Part shown: piece after piece, positions 44,148-53,394 of the stretch | Position numbering within the stretch: the stretch's first letter is position 1 | Layout: every line of letters begins with the position of its first letter | NCBI GenBank assembly: GCA_030431695.1 | Contig: JAUIIU010000006.1 | Coordinates: 1-64,000 of the forward strand | DNA length: 64,000 nt | From: Bacteroidia bacterium | Lineage (GTDB): Bacteria; Bacteroidota; Bacteroidia; Flavobacteriales; Flavobacteriaceae | Reading direction: 5' to 3' | The notes under the pieces: model-generated | Told to the model about the DNA's origin: nothing | The model's input: only the letters and a program-made list of their open reading frames with translations | Database searches by the model: none | Made by a program: the position numbers and the translations under genes

Positions 44148-44863
44148 TTGAATAGCTGATTTAATACCAAAACGGATTTCGGATTCTTATAAGCCTGCAA
44201 ATGTAATTTATAATACATCAACAGCAAATTCAATACCTCCGAGCGCGTTTTTTTGGTCAGTTTAACTCGGGATATTGCATCAAAATCTATGCCGAAAAAC
44301 GACTTCAAAGCTTCAACATGCGGGCCTTCTGCAGAGGTCTTCCCTCCAGGTATATCTTCGAAATAACCCTCTTCGAGATTGAAATAATTCTTGTCAATGG
44401 TGGATTCATCCGGATAAAATCCAAGAAAGGAAGTGAGCTTCAATAGAAAAAGAATGTGGAAATTGGAAACGGAATCGCTGGAGTCGAGCCAATTAAGTGA
44501 TTCCTGCAGGAATTGGAACAAGGGCGGGTTAGCTTCTTCCTCCCTTATCGACATCCGAAGCATTTCAGCCAGGAACATAACTATCGAACTCTTCACGACA
44601 TCCGTATGAAGACTGTGGCAGGCTGCTGAAAGCTTCACTTCATTTATACGTTCAAGGGTGCCTTTATCCTTGTGTGTGGCGGTGAGTTCAAGCTGAGTGA
44701 GGAGCTGGAAATAGGATGCCCGCAGTTTTCCCTTCCTGGATTTAAGCACATTTCGAAGCAGGTAGCTCTTCAGCCCCGACGATTCCGTGAAACAACTCAC
44801 GATAAGGTCGGCTTCGGCATACTTTACTGTGGAAATAACAATGGCTTTGGTAGTGACTACCAT
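44144..44863 (-). CDS. recO: DNA repair protein RecO
   Basis: A 239-residue RecO, which helps load RecA at gaps with RecR and anneals strands. The N-terminal OB fold reads VVTTKAIVISTVKYAEADLIVSCFTESSGLKSYLLRNVLK. A helical middle follows. The usual four-cysteine zinc site is not evident, as in many Bacteroidota. The start overlaps the porZ stop by one base (TGATG), so translation is coupled. Confidence 0.9.
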   Translation of the reverse strand: MVVTTKAIVISTVKYAEADLIVSCFTESSGLKSYLLRNVLKSRKGKLRASYFQLLTQLELTATHKDKGTLERINEVKLSAACHSLHTDVVKSSIVMFLAEMLRMSIREEEANPPLFQFLQESLNWLDSSDSVSNFHILFLLKLTSFLGFYPDESTIDKNYFNLEEGYFEDIPGGKTSAEGPHVEALKSFFGIDFDAISRVKLTKKTRSEVLNLLLMYYKLHLQAYKNPKSVLVLNQLFN

Positions 44864-47145
44864 CAGCGGACGATCATTATTTTATGTACTTTGGTTTCCA
44901 GGGCGTCTTCAGTAGTGATCAGGACCAGGTAAACTCCCGATGCTACTTTATAACGACCAAAGGCGGTTGTGTCCCATTGCACACTTCCTCCCTGGCTGGT
45001 CTCTTCAAACACGAGATTACCTTCCAGGTCTGTGATCTTGACGTTGGCCTTTGCCGTAAGGCCGTCTATGGTCACATTTCCTGCAAAGCCCGGCCGCACA
45101 GGATTCGGAAAAGAGTAAACGTCCTCCAGGTTTTCCCGAGGTGCGGTGGAACTCCCGTTGTAGGCCACCAGGCCGTTCACCGTGGCGAAATACACCACCC
45201 CGGTAAAAGGATCTATAGCGATATCCTGGACATTGTCCGAAGGTAAAGGAGAATTATCCTTGGTAAACCTCAGCAAGGTCTCCTGCCCGTTGGAAGACAG
45301 ATAAAATACTCCCGAGGTTGCCGTAGAGATCCATTTGTTGTTGGAACCGTCCACTTCGATATCGGTAACGGATAGCTGGAACAACAATTCCTGCGGAACA
45401 CCATCTTCGAGTATGATGATCGGTTGTGAATCTATATCGGCTCCTTCATCGAAGAACCCGCCTACGTTGAACAATACGCGCAAACCCTTGATACTACCTA
45501 TCCACAGGCGATTCTGGTTATCGAATTCAATTGCTCTTATGTTATTATCCGCCAGGTTACCCGTTCCAATTCCTTCAGTGATCACATTCAAATCACCGTT
45601 GGAAGGGTTATATCCTACAAGTCCGCCCTGGTTATACCCAAAGAACACATATCCTTCCCGGCTGATCCTCAATTCACCCAATGCACCGGAATTTGCGGCA
45701 TTTGGGATGATATCGGTGATATCGTTCTTTTGAAAAGACAGGCTGGGAGTAACTCGTATCAGGCCCTCGGCCTCACGGCTTTGTGTGATCCAAAGATTTC
45801 CTTCCCTGTCGTAATCGGCGCCGTAAAGTCTTACGTCGGTTTGTTCCGGGTTGATGGAATTGAGCGAACTGTTGGTATCGTCGTATCGTCGTATCGGCTG
45901 ACCGTCCACGATCTGCAAGAGACCTTTGTTATGAGAGGTCATAAACACCCTGGAAGGATCCTGGGGATCGATGGCAACATTTACTATATCATTGGTCTCG
46001 AAGATCTCTTCGAATTCAAAGTTCATCCAGCTCTCCTCCTTGAAATGACTGATCCCTTTATTTGTCAAGGGAAAAGGGTTGAAATCCACATCCACCTCCC
46101 CGAAAGCCACCCAGATCTCACCTGGAGCAACGTCTATGGAGTAGGGCCTGTTGTCGATAGGCCCGTCCGGCAATATTTGTTGTGGCTGATTGCTTCCGAA
46201 AGGAATAGCGAAAAGCCCGTCGGTTTCCGTTCCGAAGTAAAAAGTATTATTGTGGGTATAACCCGACTGCCCGACAAGTTCGAAACCCGGGAAACTCTGA
46301 ACCGAAGCCTCAAGGATGAATCCTTCGGAAAACGCCTCAATAGAAGCCGTTGTTGTAATCGTAAGCAGGTCGCCCTGGACGCCAAAATCCACTACCTGGT
46401 TGCTAAAATCGGTTACAGGGACAAAACCGGCACTCCCGACGTATTCAGACAAGCGGCTGTCTGTTCTCATCGCGTATACCTCTTCCCCCAGGGCCTGTAC
46501 TCCGATCCAGTTCACACCTCCGTTGAAGGTGGTCCACTCCTCGTAGTTTATCAGGTTGGTATTATCTACCAGGGCTCTTCGAATACCGCCTTCGGTGGAG
46601 GAAGCAAAAATAAACTCCCCACTCACCGTGGTTTGCGAAATATTGATCTGCGTGCCCAGGTCGCCTATAAAGTATGAATCCCCGAATTCAAGGCGCTCAA
46701 GGTCGTAGACCGATATTCCGAAATCCGTGGCTATATAAAGTTTTCCGTTGTATTCGTTGAAATGGTTGATCCTCTTCCTGTTGGGTGGAATTGTAGGTTT
46801 TTCCAGTATATCCACCACCTTCAAAATATCCTCGTTATCCTCCAGTACTATTTCAATAAGACCATTCTCATAGCCGATCACCAGTAGATTGAAGTTATCA
46901 CTGTAGTACATTGACGAAATGAACTCACCCGCAAGCCCATTTACCGAAGTCAGAGTCTCTATCTCCTGAGTACTGAGATCATAAGAGAAAACAGCGTTTT
47001 CCGCCCCGGCATAGATCTTGTCGTTCCCCTGGGAAATATCCTTTATTGAAACATAGGAAAAGTAGCCGGTCCACTCATTCTCAAAATTCTGGGCCATGGA
47101 AAGGCCGTGAATACAGAGCAGGAGGATGGTGACGAGTAGCCTCAT
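44863..47145 (-). CDS. porZ: Type IX secretion system protein PorZ
   Basis: A signal peptide (MRLLVTILLLCIHGLSMAQ) is followed by two propeller domains (FENEWTGYFSYVSIKDISQGNDKIYAGAENAVFSYDL at the start, repeated DREGNLWITQSREAEGLIRV and FDNQNRLWIGSIKGLRVL later). A type A sorting domain ends it (SFPNPVRPGFAGNVTIDGLTAKANVKITDLEGNLVF, KIMIVR). PorZ is part of the surface attachment complex of T9SS and presents anionic LPS to the sortase PorU. The gene order porZ-recO is often seen in flavobacteria. T9SS cargo is encoded elsewhere in this window. Confidence 0.9.
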   Translation of the reverse strand: MRLLVTILLLCIHGLSMAQNFENEWTGYFSYVSIKDISQGNDKIYAGAENAVFSYDLSTQEIETLTSVNGLAGEFISSMYYSDNFNLLVIGYENGLIEIVLEDNEDILKVVDILEKPTIPPNRKRINHFNEYNGKLYIATDFGISVYDLERLEFGDSYFIGDLGTQINISQTTVSGEFIFASSTEGGIRRALVDNTNLINYEEWTTFNGGVNWIGVQALGEEVYAMRTDSRLSEYVGSAGFVPVTDFSNQVVDFGVQGDLLTITTTASIEAFSEGFILEASVQSFPGFELVGQSGYTHNNTFYFGTETDGLFAIPFGSNQPQQILPDGPIDNRPYSIDVAPGEIWVAFGEVDVDFNPFPLTNKGISHFKEESWMNFEFEEIFETNDIVNVAIDPQDPSRVFMTSHNKGLLQIVDGQPIRRYDDTNSSLNSINPEQTDVRLYGADYDREGNLWITQSREAEGLIRVTPSLSFQKNDITDIIPNAANSGALGELRISREGYVFFGYNQGGLVGYNPSNGDLNVITEGIGTGNLADNNIRAIEFDNQNRLWIGSIKGLRVLFNVGGFFDEGADIDSQPIIILEDGVPQELLFQLSVTDIEVDGSNNKWISTATSGVFYLSSNGQETLLRFTKDNSPLPSDNVQDIAIDPFTGVVYFATVNGLVAYNGSSTAPRENLEDVYSFPNPVRPGFAGNVTIDGLTAKANVKITDLEGNLVFEETSQGGSVQWDTTAFGRYKVASGVYLVLITTEDALETKVHKIMIVR

Positions 47146-47204
47146 TCAGAAATTGTTTGTTTATATAAACACGCTAAAATAGCATTTATTGCTGGATAGA
47201 AATG

Positions 47205-47237
47205 AAAAAAGGCTGCCTTTGAAGGCAACCTTTTTAT
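47205..47237. terminator. Bidirectional terminator after gdhA and upstream of porZ
   Basis: GGCTGCCTT (47211-47219) and AAGGCAACC (47222-47230) pair with one mismatch. A run of A on the left and T on the right works on either strand. Its main user is gdhA, read on the minus strand. Confidence 0.75.
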
Positions 47238-47253
47238 TTTTCTGAAAAGTGGA

Positions 47254-48597
47254 TTAAACCACTCCCTGGGCAAGCATTGCATCGGCGATCTTTACGAATC
47301 CGGCAATGTTGGCACCTTTGACGTAGTCTACATGTCCTTCGCCGTCCTTACCGTACTTAACACACGCGGCGTGAATATCGTTCATGATACCGTGCAGTTT
47401 AGCATCAACTTCTTCCGAAGTCCAGCTGAGACGCAGTGAGTTTTGTGACATCTCAAGTCCTGAGGTCGCAACACCTCCTGCATTCGAAGCCTTACCGGGA
47501 GAATAAAGGATCCTTGCATTCTGGAATACCTCGATGGCTTCCGGTGTAGAAGGCATGTTCGCTCCTTCGGCTACACACATACATCCGTTATTAACGAGAG
47601 TCTGTGCTTCTTCTTTATTAAGCTCATTCTGAGTTGCACACGGAAGTGCCACATCACAGGTAGTTCCCCATGGGCGTGCACCTTCGGTATATACTGCAGA
47701 AGGGTATTTTGCCACGTATTCCTTGATTCGGCCGCGTTTCACATTCTTCAGCTCCATAACAAAAGCGAGCTTTTCTTTTGTAAGCCCTTCTTCATCATAG
47801 ATGAATCCTCCGGAATCCGAGAGTGTTACAACTTTTCCTCCGAATTCCATGGCTTTTTCAGCTGCGAACTGGGCTACGTTACCCGAACCGGAAATAACAA
47901 CTGTCTTTCCTTTGAAGCTCTGCCCCTTGGTTTCCAGCATACTCTGTGCGAAATACACTGTACCGTAACCTGTAGCCTCGGGACGGATAAGTGATCCCCC
48001 GTATTCAAGCCCTTTACCGGTTAATACCCCGGTAAATTCATTTCTTAGACGTTTGTACTGCCCGAAAAGGAATCCGATCTCACGACCTCCAACCCCGATA
48101 TCGCCAGCCGGCACGTCCGTATCCGGCCCGATATGGCGTTGTAGTTCAGACATGAAGCTCTGGCAGAAGCGCATAACTTCTGAATCACTCTTTCCTTTCG
48201 GGTTGAAATCGCTACCACCTTTTCCACCACCCATCGGCAAGGTTGTAAGACTGTTCTTAAACACCTGCTCGAAGCCAAGAAATTTCAAAATGCTCAAATT
48301 CACACTTGGGTGAAAGCGAAGTCCACCTTTGTATGGTCCGATCGCAGAATTGAACTCAACCCTGTAACCACGGTTAACCTGGGTCTTACCAGCGTCGTCC
48401 TGCCATGGAACCCGGAACATGATAACTCTTTCCGGCTCTGCCATACGTTCAAGTAGCATTTTGTCCTGATACTTTTCATTCGACTCAATAAAGGGAATTA
48501 CTGCCTCAGCAACTTCCGTAACCGCCTGAATAAACTCAGGTTCGTTCGGGTTTTTACTTTCAACGTAATCGATGAAATCTTTTATACTTTGTTTCAC
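47254..48597 (-). CDS. gdhA: Glutamate dehydrogenase, NADP-type
   Basis: This hexameric enzyme makes glutamate from 2-oxoglutarate and ammonium. The active-site lysine motif is [19 protein letters not shown], followed by [23 protein letters not shown] and the Rossmann fingerprint [17 protein letters not shown]. Its 447 residues matches NADP-specific bacterial enzymes. A 12-bp palindrome (GAAAACGTTTTC, 48680-48691) lies about 83 bases before the ATG and may be an operator. Confidence 0.95.
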   Translation of the reverse strand: MKQSIKDFIDYVESKNPNEPEFIQAVTEVAEAVIPFIESNEKYQDKMLLERMAEPERVIMFRVPWQDDAGKTQVNRGYRVEFNSAIGPYKGGLRFHPSVNLSILKFLGFEQVFKNSLTTLPMGGGKGGSDFNPKGKSDSEVMRFCQSFMSELQRHIGPDTDVPAGDIGVGGREIGFLFGQYKRLRNEFTGVLTGKGLEYGGSLIRPEATGYGTVYFAQSMLETKGQSFKGKTVVISGSGNVAQFAAEKAMEFGGKVVTLSDSGGFIYDEEGLTKEKLAFVMELKNVKRGRIKEYVAKYPSAVYTEGARPWGTTCDVALPCATQNELNKEEAQTLVNNGCMCVAEGANMPSTPEAIEVFQNARILYSPGKASNAGGVATSGLEMSQNSLRLSWTSEEVDAKLHGIMNDIHAACVKYGKDGEGHVDYVKGANIAGFVKIADAMLAQGVV

Positions 48598-48679
48598 GGG
48601 TATAAAAATTTAAGTTTAAAAATGGTTGTCAAATTGTGGGCTGCGAAATGCGGTTTCAAAGGTGCAATTTTCGTACTCT

Positions 48680-48691
48680 GAAAACGTTTTC
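48680..48691. promoter_or_regulatory. LacI-like palindrome upstream of gdhA
   Basis: GAAAACGTTTTC is a perfect palindrome. Its core is identical to that of the 22-bp palindrome at 59929-59950. It lies in the gdhA/barrel divergent region, nearer gdhA. Confidence 0.5.
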
Positions 48692-48770
48692 GTAACGCGG
48701 AGCAAATATAAGTTATCTGCAATAAAGGGAAAGTGATTTTTGTCAAATAACCTAAAAATAACCTTTAAAT

Positions 48771-48800
48771 TTCGATGTTACATATGTTTTTATATATTTG
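48771..48800 (+). promoter_or_regulatory. Promoter of the outer-membrane barrel gene
   Basis: TATATTTG (48793-48800) matches TAnnTTTG exactly. A TTC sits 19 bases upstream in the -33 position. The ATG follows 25 bases after the -7 element. Confidence 0.6.
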
Positions 48801-48824
48801 TTACGTCTCAATCTAAACCAGAAT

Positions 48825-49631
48825 ATGATGAATGCCAGATCATTGCTATTGGTGTTTCTCCTCCTAGCCCTGTCAAAACAGGAGCTTTACAGCCAGCTGG
48901 GCTTCTCCCATGAAATAGGGGTGATTACAGGTCCTGTAGCGTTCTATTCCGATTTCGGACAACGAAACGATTTTGATACCAACAAAGGGAATGTCGGCAT
49001 TGGCGTGGGTCTCATCCATTACATCAATTTCTCTTACAGAGCCGATTGTAACTGCTATACGCGGGATGTGTATTTTAACGACCACTTCAAGATCAGGAAT
49101 GAGATTGATTATCACGTTACCAGTTTCGATCACTTCGGTGAGTGGGTAGACCCTGATAAAACCAGTGAGACCGCGGATCAACTGCGTGCCATGAAGGGAA
49201 AAAGCCGGGTTTTTGATATAGGAACCCAACTTGAGTACTTTCCGCTGAGTATCCGTGATTTTGCCGCAGGAGGTTATAAAATAGCGCCTTTCGGAGCGGT
49301 AGGTGTACACTGGGTAAGCTTCGACCCTGAGGTTTACTCGGAACTAGGTCCACTGAACACTTCCGTAACAACCCCATTCCCAAAATATCGCGACGCTTTT
49401 CAACAGGAAGGCGACAGCACCTGGTCCATTGTGATGAGTGTTGGAATACGTTATAAGCTTTCACCACTCAGTGACCTCATGCTAGACAGTAGGTGGCAGT
49501 ATTATTTCAGTAACTGGGTAGATGGTCTCAATCCTTCGGAAGAGAACAACGGAGGCTTCCCGGTTCCGGAGAACAAAGCCAACGACTGGATCTACTGGTT
49601 AAATATTGGCTACATCTATTACATTGAATAG
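48825..49631 (+). CDS. Outer-membrane beta-barrel protein (THC0290_0291-like family)
   Basis: A signal peptide (NARSLLLVFLLLALSKQELYSQ) begins a 268-residue barrel with alternating strands and a terminal aromatic strand (WIYWLNIGYIYYIE). LGFSHEIGVITGPVAFYSDFGQR and INFSYRADCNCYTRDVYFNDHFKIRNEIDYH resemble the THC0290_0291 family of flavobacteria, for which no function is established. The ATG at 48825 (or 48828) is chosen because a consensus -7 element covers the TTG used in the track. Confidence 0.8.
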   Translation: MMNARSLLLVFLLLALSKQELYSQLGFSHEIGVITGPVAFYSDFGQRNDFDTNKGNVGIGVGLIHYINFSYRADCNCYTRDVYFNDHFKIRNEIDYHVTSFDHFGEWVDPDKTSETADQLRAMKGKSRVFDIGTQLEYFPLSIRDFAAGGYKIAPFGAVGVHWVSFDPEVYSELGPLNTSVTTPFPKYRDAFQQEGDSTWSIVMSVGIRYKLSPLSDLMLDSRWQYYFSNWVDGLNPSEENNGGFPVPENKANDWIYWLNIGYIYYIE

Positions 49632-49647
49632 TTTATGAAAAGCTAAC

Positions 49648-49680
49648 AAAAACCCCGGATGGAATCATCCGGGGTTTTTT
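49648..49680. terminator. Bidirectional terminator between convergent genes
   Basis: ACCCCGGATG and CATCCGGGGT form a 10-bp stem with a GAAT loop. A tail lies on the right (TTTTTT) and an A tract on the left, so it serves both the barrel gene and the cystathionine enzyme gene. Confidence 0.9.
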
Positions 49681-49696
49681 GTTTTTTATGGTCAGA

Positions 49697-50842
49697 TCAA
49701 TTTCCGATCGCCTGTTCCAGATCGGCGATCAGGTCGTCAACGTCCTCAATTCCTACGCTAAGACGGATCAGCGCATCAACAACCCCTGTTTTTTCTCTTT
49801 CTTCCTTCGGAATACTCGCATGCGTCATACTGGCCGGATGACCTGCCAGACTCTCCACGCCACCTAAACTTTCCGCCAGGGTGAATATTTTCAGGTTTTC
49901 CACTATGCGGATGGCCTCATCGTAGTTATTACCTATGGTGACAAAGCTGATCATCCCACCGAAATCGTTCATTTGTGCTTTGGCTACCTCGTGGTTTGGA
50001 TGTTCCTCAAGACCAGGCCAGTACACTTGCTCTATCTTCGGATGCTTGCTGAGATACGCAGCGATATGTTTCCCATTCTCACAATGGCGTTGCATCCTTA
50101 CATGAAGCGTCTTCAGCCCGCGAAGTACAAGAAAACTATCCTGCGGACCACAGACAGCACCACTAGCGTTCTGGATGAAGTAGAGTTTATCGGCCAGGGA
50201 TTCGTCATTCAGCATTAAGGCTCCCATCACCACATCGCTATGGCCTCCAAGGTATTTGGTAGCACTATGCATCACAATATCCGCTCCCAGGTCCAGCGGG
50301 CGCTGTAAATACGGGGTCGCGAAAGTATTGTCCACAGCGAGGATAATACCGTGTTTCTTGGCGATTTCAGCACAAGCCCTGATATCGATAATATTCATCA
50401 TAGGGTTGGTTGGAGTTTCCACCCAGATGAGCTTTGTCTTAGCTGTTACGAACTGCTCAATGTTTTCAGCATTCTCCATCCCGATGAAGTGAAATTTCAC
50501 CCCAAACTGCTCGAAGATCTTAGTGAACAGTCGATAGGTCCCTCCATAAAGGTCGTTGGTAGATATCACCTCATCACCGGGTTTAAGCAGTTTGATCACC
50601 GCATCGATCGCCGCCAGGCCACTCCCAAAGGCCAGGCCGTACTTCGCATTCTCAATACTGGCGAAGGCTCTCTCAAGGGCGGCCCGTGTTGGATTACCGC
50701 TTCGGGAATACTCAAATCCCTTATGCCCTCCCGGAGTTGATTGCGAGTATGTACTTGTTTGATATATCGGTGGCATGACCGATCCGTATGCCGGATCTAC
50801 GTCGTGTTGTCCACCGTGAATTGCTTTAGTATTGAACTTCAT
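49697..50842 (-). CDS. Cystathionine gamma-synthase or gamma-lyase (PLP)
   Basis: A Cys/Met-metabolism PLP enzyme of 381 residues. The PLP lysine is in MHSATKYLGGHSDVVMGAL, and YSRSGNPTRAALERAFASIENAKYGLAFGSGLAAID and TNDLYGGTYRLF are the standard blocks. Synthase and lyase forms cannot be told apart by eye. No other methionine gene lies next to it. The ATG at 50842 (MKFNTKAIHGGQ) replaces the track start at 50878. Confidence 0.93.
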   Translation of the reverse strand: MKFNTKAIHGGQHDVDPAYGSVMPPIYQTSTYSQSTPGGHKGFEYSRSGNPTRAALERAFASIENAKYGLAFGSGLAAIDAVIKLLKPGDEVISTNDLYGGTYRLFTKIFEQFGVKFHFIGMENAENIEQFVTAKTKLIWVETPTNPMMNIIDIRACAEIAKKHGIILAVDNTFATPYLQRPLDLGADIVMHSATKYLGGHSDVVMGALMLNDESLADKLYFIQNASGAVCGPQDSFLVLRGLKTLHVRMQRHCENGKHIAAYLSKHPKIEQVYWPGLEEHPNHEVAKAQMNDFGGMISFVTIGNNYDEAIRIVENLKIFTLAESLGGVESLAGHPASMTHASIPKEEREKTGVVDALIRLSVGIEDVDDLIADLEQAIGN

Positions 50843-50917
50843 GGAATTGTTTATGATTTCTGAAAACAAAAGTAACACAATCCTTCCTGAAAGTGAATTC
50901 TGTTGTATTTTTAACCA

Positions 50918-51682
50918 ATGACAAAACGAATTTTTTTACCGCTTTTATTCTTTCCACTGTTTTTCGCCTGTAAAAAGGAACAACCCTTGCTGATAAAGTC
51001 TATGAATTTCAGCGAAAAGCAGCTTAGCGGTTGTGATACGGGATGCCCCGAAATAACGATCAATTATGTCGAAGTGGATGAACAAAGCGATCGCTCCGAC
51101 AAGATAAACGAGGCAATTGAAGCATTCGTGATAGATGCTCTTTATCTCGGAGATGAGTTAAGCGACCCATCCTCAAAGGATATCACTGAAGCCGCCGATG
51201 GATTTGTGAACATGTATCGTACTCACAGTGCGGAATTCCCCGATATGCAGCTGGAATATTTTGCCGAAATCAGTGTTTCGGAAGTGTACCAGTCGCCATT
51301 ACTGCTCAGCCTGGAAATGCGGCAATATCTCTTCACAGGTGGCGCCCACGGATACGGAGCGACATACTTTGCCAATTTCGACTCCCAGACGGGTGATGAG
51401 CTGAACAACGAGGATATCTTCACTGATATTGAGGCTTTCACCGATTTTGCCGAAGTCGCATTCAGAAAAGAATACAAAATCCCGGAAAACGGTTCGATAA
51501 ACGCAACGGGGTTCTGGTTCGAAGATGACAAGTTTCATCTGCCGGAATCCATAGGGTTTGAAGGTAATAACGTGGTCATGATATACAATCAATACGACAT
51601 TGCCAGTTATGCGGCGGGGCCCATAGAATTACAACTGGCTATTTCAAAAATAAAACCCTTCCTAGCGATCAATCTTCAATGA
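50918..51682 (+). CDS. Lipoprotein with DUF4163 and DUF3298 domains
   Basis: A lipobox (LFFPLFFACKKE) directs it to a lipid anchor. The N-terminal part after it matches the DUF4163 (PdaC-like) pattern. The C-terminal half matches DUF3298 (TGGAHGYGATYFANFDSQTGDELNNEDIF, then IGFEGNNVVMIYNQYDIASYAAGPIELQLAISKIKPFL). The role of both domains is unclear. Four bases overlap with the next gene, so they share a transcript. Confidence 0.85.
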   Translation: MTKRIFLPLLFFPLFFACKKEQPLLIKSMNFSEKQLSGCDTGCPEITINYVEVDEQSDRSDKINEAIEAFVIDALYLGDELSDPSSKDITEAADGFVNMYRTHSAEFPDMQLEYFAEISVSEVYQSPLLLSLEMRQYLFTGGAHGYGATYFANFDSQTGDELNNEDIFTDIEAFTDFAEVAFRKEYKIPENGSINATGFWFEDDKFHLPESIGFEGNNVVMIYNQYDIASYAAGPIELQLAISKIKPFLAINLQ

Positions 51683-52035
51683 GCATATTTTACTATTTAG
51701 CCAGTTGTGATACCTGTCAGCGAATAATGAACGATCTGAACCTGCCGGATTCTGTAAAGAAAAGAGAAATCAAGAGTGACCCCCTCACCGAGAACGAACT
51801 GGACAGCTTGCATGCCTTGTCAGGATCCTATGAAAGCCTGTTCAGTAAAAGGGCTCGACTGTACAAGGAACGAAATCTCAAGGAGGCAAACCTACAGGAA
51901 GCAGACTTCAAGAAATTGCTGCTGGAACACTACACTTTCCTCAAGCGTCCGGTCCTGATCCACAACGGGGAAGTTTTTATTGGCAATAGCAGGAAGAATG
52001 TTGAAGCAGCGTATAACGCACTACACCATAGCTGA
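51679..52035 (+). CDS. ArsC/Spx-family thioredoxin-fold protein
   Basis: A 118-residue protein with the ArsC fold. The motif LASCDTCQRIMNDL holds a C-x-x-C pair, and FLKRPVLIHNGEVFIGNSRKNV is the family's C-terminal block. A reductase or adaptor role is possible; arsenate is not assured because no ars genes are near. It overlaps both neighbours by a few bases (ATGA and TGATG-type junctions). Confidence 0.82.
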   Translation: MSIFYYLASCDTCQRIMNDLNLPDSVKKREIKSDPLTENELDSLHALSGSYESLFSKRARLYKERNLKEANLQEADFKKLLLEHYTFLKRPVLIHNGEVFIGNSRKNVEAAYNALHHS

Positions 52036-52931
52036 TGAATCCACGGGCGCTCGCATTACTCGCCGCCACTGCTGCCAGTGCTATCTATGGCATTAACCAT
52101 ACCATCGCTAAAGGCCTGATGCCAGAGGTGATAGGGCCTTACGGGTTCATTCTACTGAGGGTGAGTGGGGCGGCCCTGCTTTTTTGGATCATCGGCATTT
52201 TTTATCCTTCGGAAAAAATTGACAGAAAGGATTGGTTCCGTATCATCGCCTGTGCGTTCTTCGGAATGGTCCTGAATATGAATATGTTCTTCAAAGGCCT
52301 GGAGTTGTCAACCCCTATCAACAGTTCCGTAGTGATCACGTTGAGCCCGGTATTGCTGCTGGCACTTTCGGCAATATTCCTGAAAGAAAGGATCACCTGG
52401 ATGAAGTCGGTAGGAATCGGACTCGGACTGGCGGGTGCTCTTGCGCTTATACTCTTCGGAATAAAAACACAACCAAATGCCCCGAATATCCCGCTCGGAA
52501 ACACACTTTTCATAATCAACGCCGCATCGTATTCCTTTTACCTCGTCTTTGTCAAGGCGCTGGTCTCGAAATACAGTTCCATCACCCTGATGAAGATGTT
52601 CTTCCTTTTCTCATTGCTGATGAATCTCCCGATCGGGATCGGGCAGTTCACCGATGTAAATTGGTTGGGGCTCGGGATACATGAGATCTGGCAACTTGCC
52701 TTTGTGGTGATAGGAACGACGGTTCTTACGTATTTGTTCAATATCTATGCGTTGAAACAACTCAGTCCGTCAACCATTGGGGCGTTTATCTACCTACAGC
52801 CGGTGCTGGCCGCCACATTTGCCATACTGGCCGGTGCCGATAAACTCACACCTCTTCGAATAATAGCTGCCGTATTGATCTTCACAGGGGTATTCTTGTC
52901 TACCCGGAAGGCAAGACCTAAGGCTTCATAG
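52035..52931 (+). CDS. EamA-family drug/metabolite exporter
   Basis: A 298-residue inner-membrane protein with ten helices in two EamA repeats. The first repeat ends in NSSVVITLSPVLLLALSAIFLKERITWMKSVGIGLGLAGALALILFG. The second ends in LSPSTIGAFIYLQPVLAATFAILAGADKLTPLRIIAAVLIFTGVFL. The exported compound is unknown. Its last 14 bases overlap the end of the convergent thioesterase gene. Confidence 0.9.
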   Translation: MNPRALALLAATAASAIYGINHTIAKGLMPEVIGPYGFILLRVSGAALLFWIIGIFYPSEKIDRKDWFRIIACAFFGMVLNMNMFFKGLELSTPINSSVVITLSPVLLLALSAIFLKERITWMKSVGIGLGLAGALALILFGIKTQPNAPNIPLGNTLFIINAASYSFYLVFVKALVSKYSSITLMKMFFLFSLLMNLPIGIGQFTDVNWLGLGIHEIWQLAFVVIGTTVLTYLFNIYALKQLSPSTIGAFIYLQPVLAATFAILAGADKLTPLRIIAAVLIFTGVFLSTRKARPKAS

Positions 52932-53394
52932 GGACTGGCATCCTTCCGGAGGCACGCATATCTGTTTTGTCAAGAACCCTGAAGTCTGCACTTCTTGGCA
53001 TTTTATAAAGTTTCCCGAGGAATTCCTCTGGCAGGGGAACAAGTTTGCGTTTCTCCAGGTCTATCCATCCACCAAGTATGTCGCAGGCCGCAAGATTATC
53101 TCCCTGTTCGTTATAGAAATTGTGTATAAACTTAAAAAACACTCCGTCTTCACTGGCACCACCGAGTTCAAAACTCACAGTTATCTTTCCATGTTGTGAC
53201 TCTTTGAAATAGAAGATGTGCTCCTGGAACACTACGGGTCCGATATTGTATTTCGCAAGTTCACTATGATCTATTCCGTGATCCATCAGGGCGCTCATGC
53301 GGGTATGACTCATATAATTCACATAGGAACTGTTCGCAAGATGCCTGTTGGCATCCAGGTCGTTCCAGCGTATCTCAAACTCTTTCAAGTACAT
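52918..53394 (-). CDS. Acyl-CoA thioesterase (hot-dog fold)
   Basis: A 158-residue 4HBT-type hot-dog protein. The family opening FEIRWNDLDANRHLANSSYVNYMSHTRMSALM contains the WNDLD-x-NRH catalytic stretch, with the aspartate conserved. It cleaves acyl-CoA thioesters, with unknown chain preference. It overlaps the upstream alpha/beta-hydrolase gene by 20 bases, so the two are one operon under the putative TetR operator. Confidence 0.87.
   Translation of the reverse strand: MYLKEFEIRWNDLDANRHLANSSYVNYMSHTRMSALMDHGIDHSELAKYNIGPVVFQEHIFYFKESQHGKITVSFELGGASEDGVFFKFIHNFYNEQGDNLAACDILGGWIDLEKRKLVPLPEEFLGKLYKMPRSADFRVLDKTDMRASGRMPVPMKP

Noticed and set aside
45730-46677. 315-codon plus-strand ORF opposite porZ
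   Set aside because: It is a shadow frame of porZ, with no protein-like composition or known motif.
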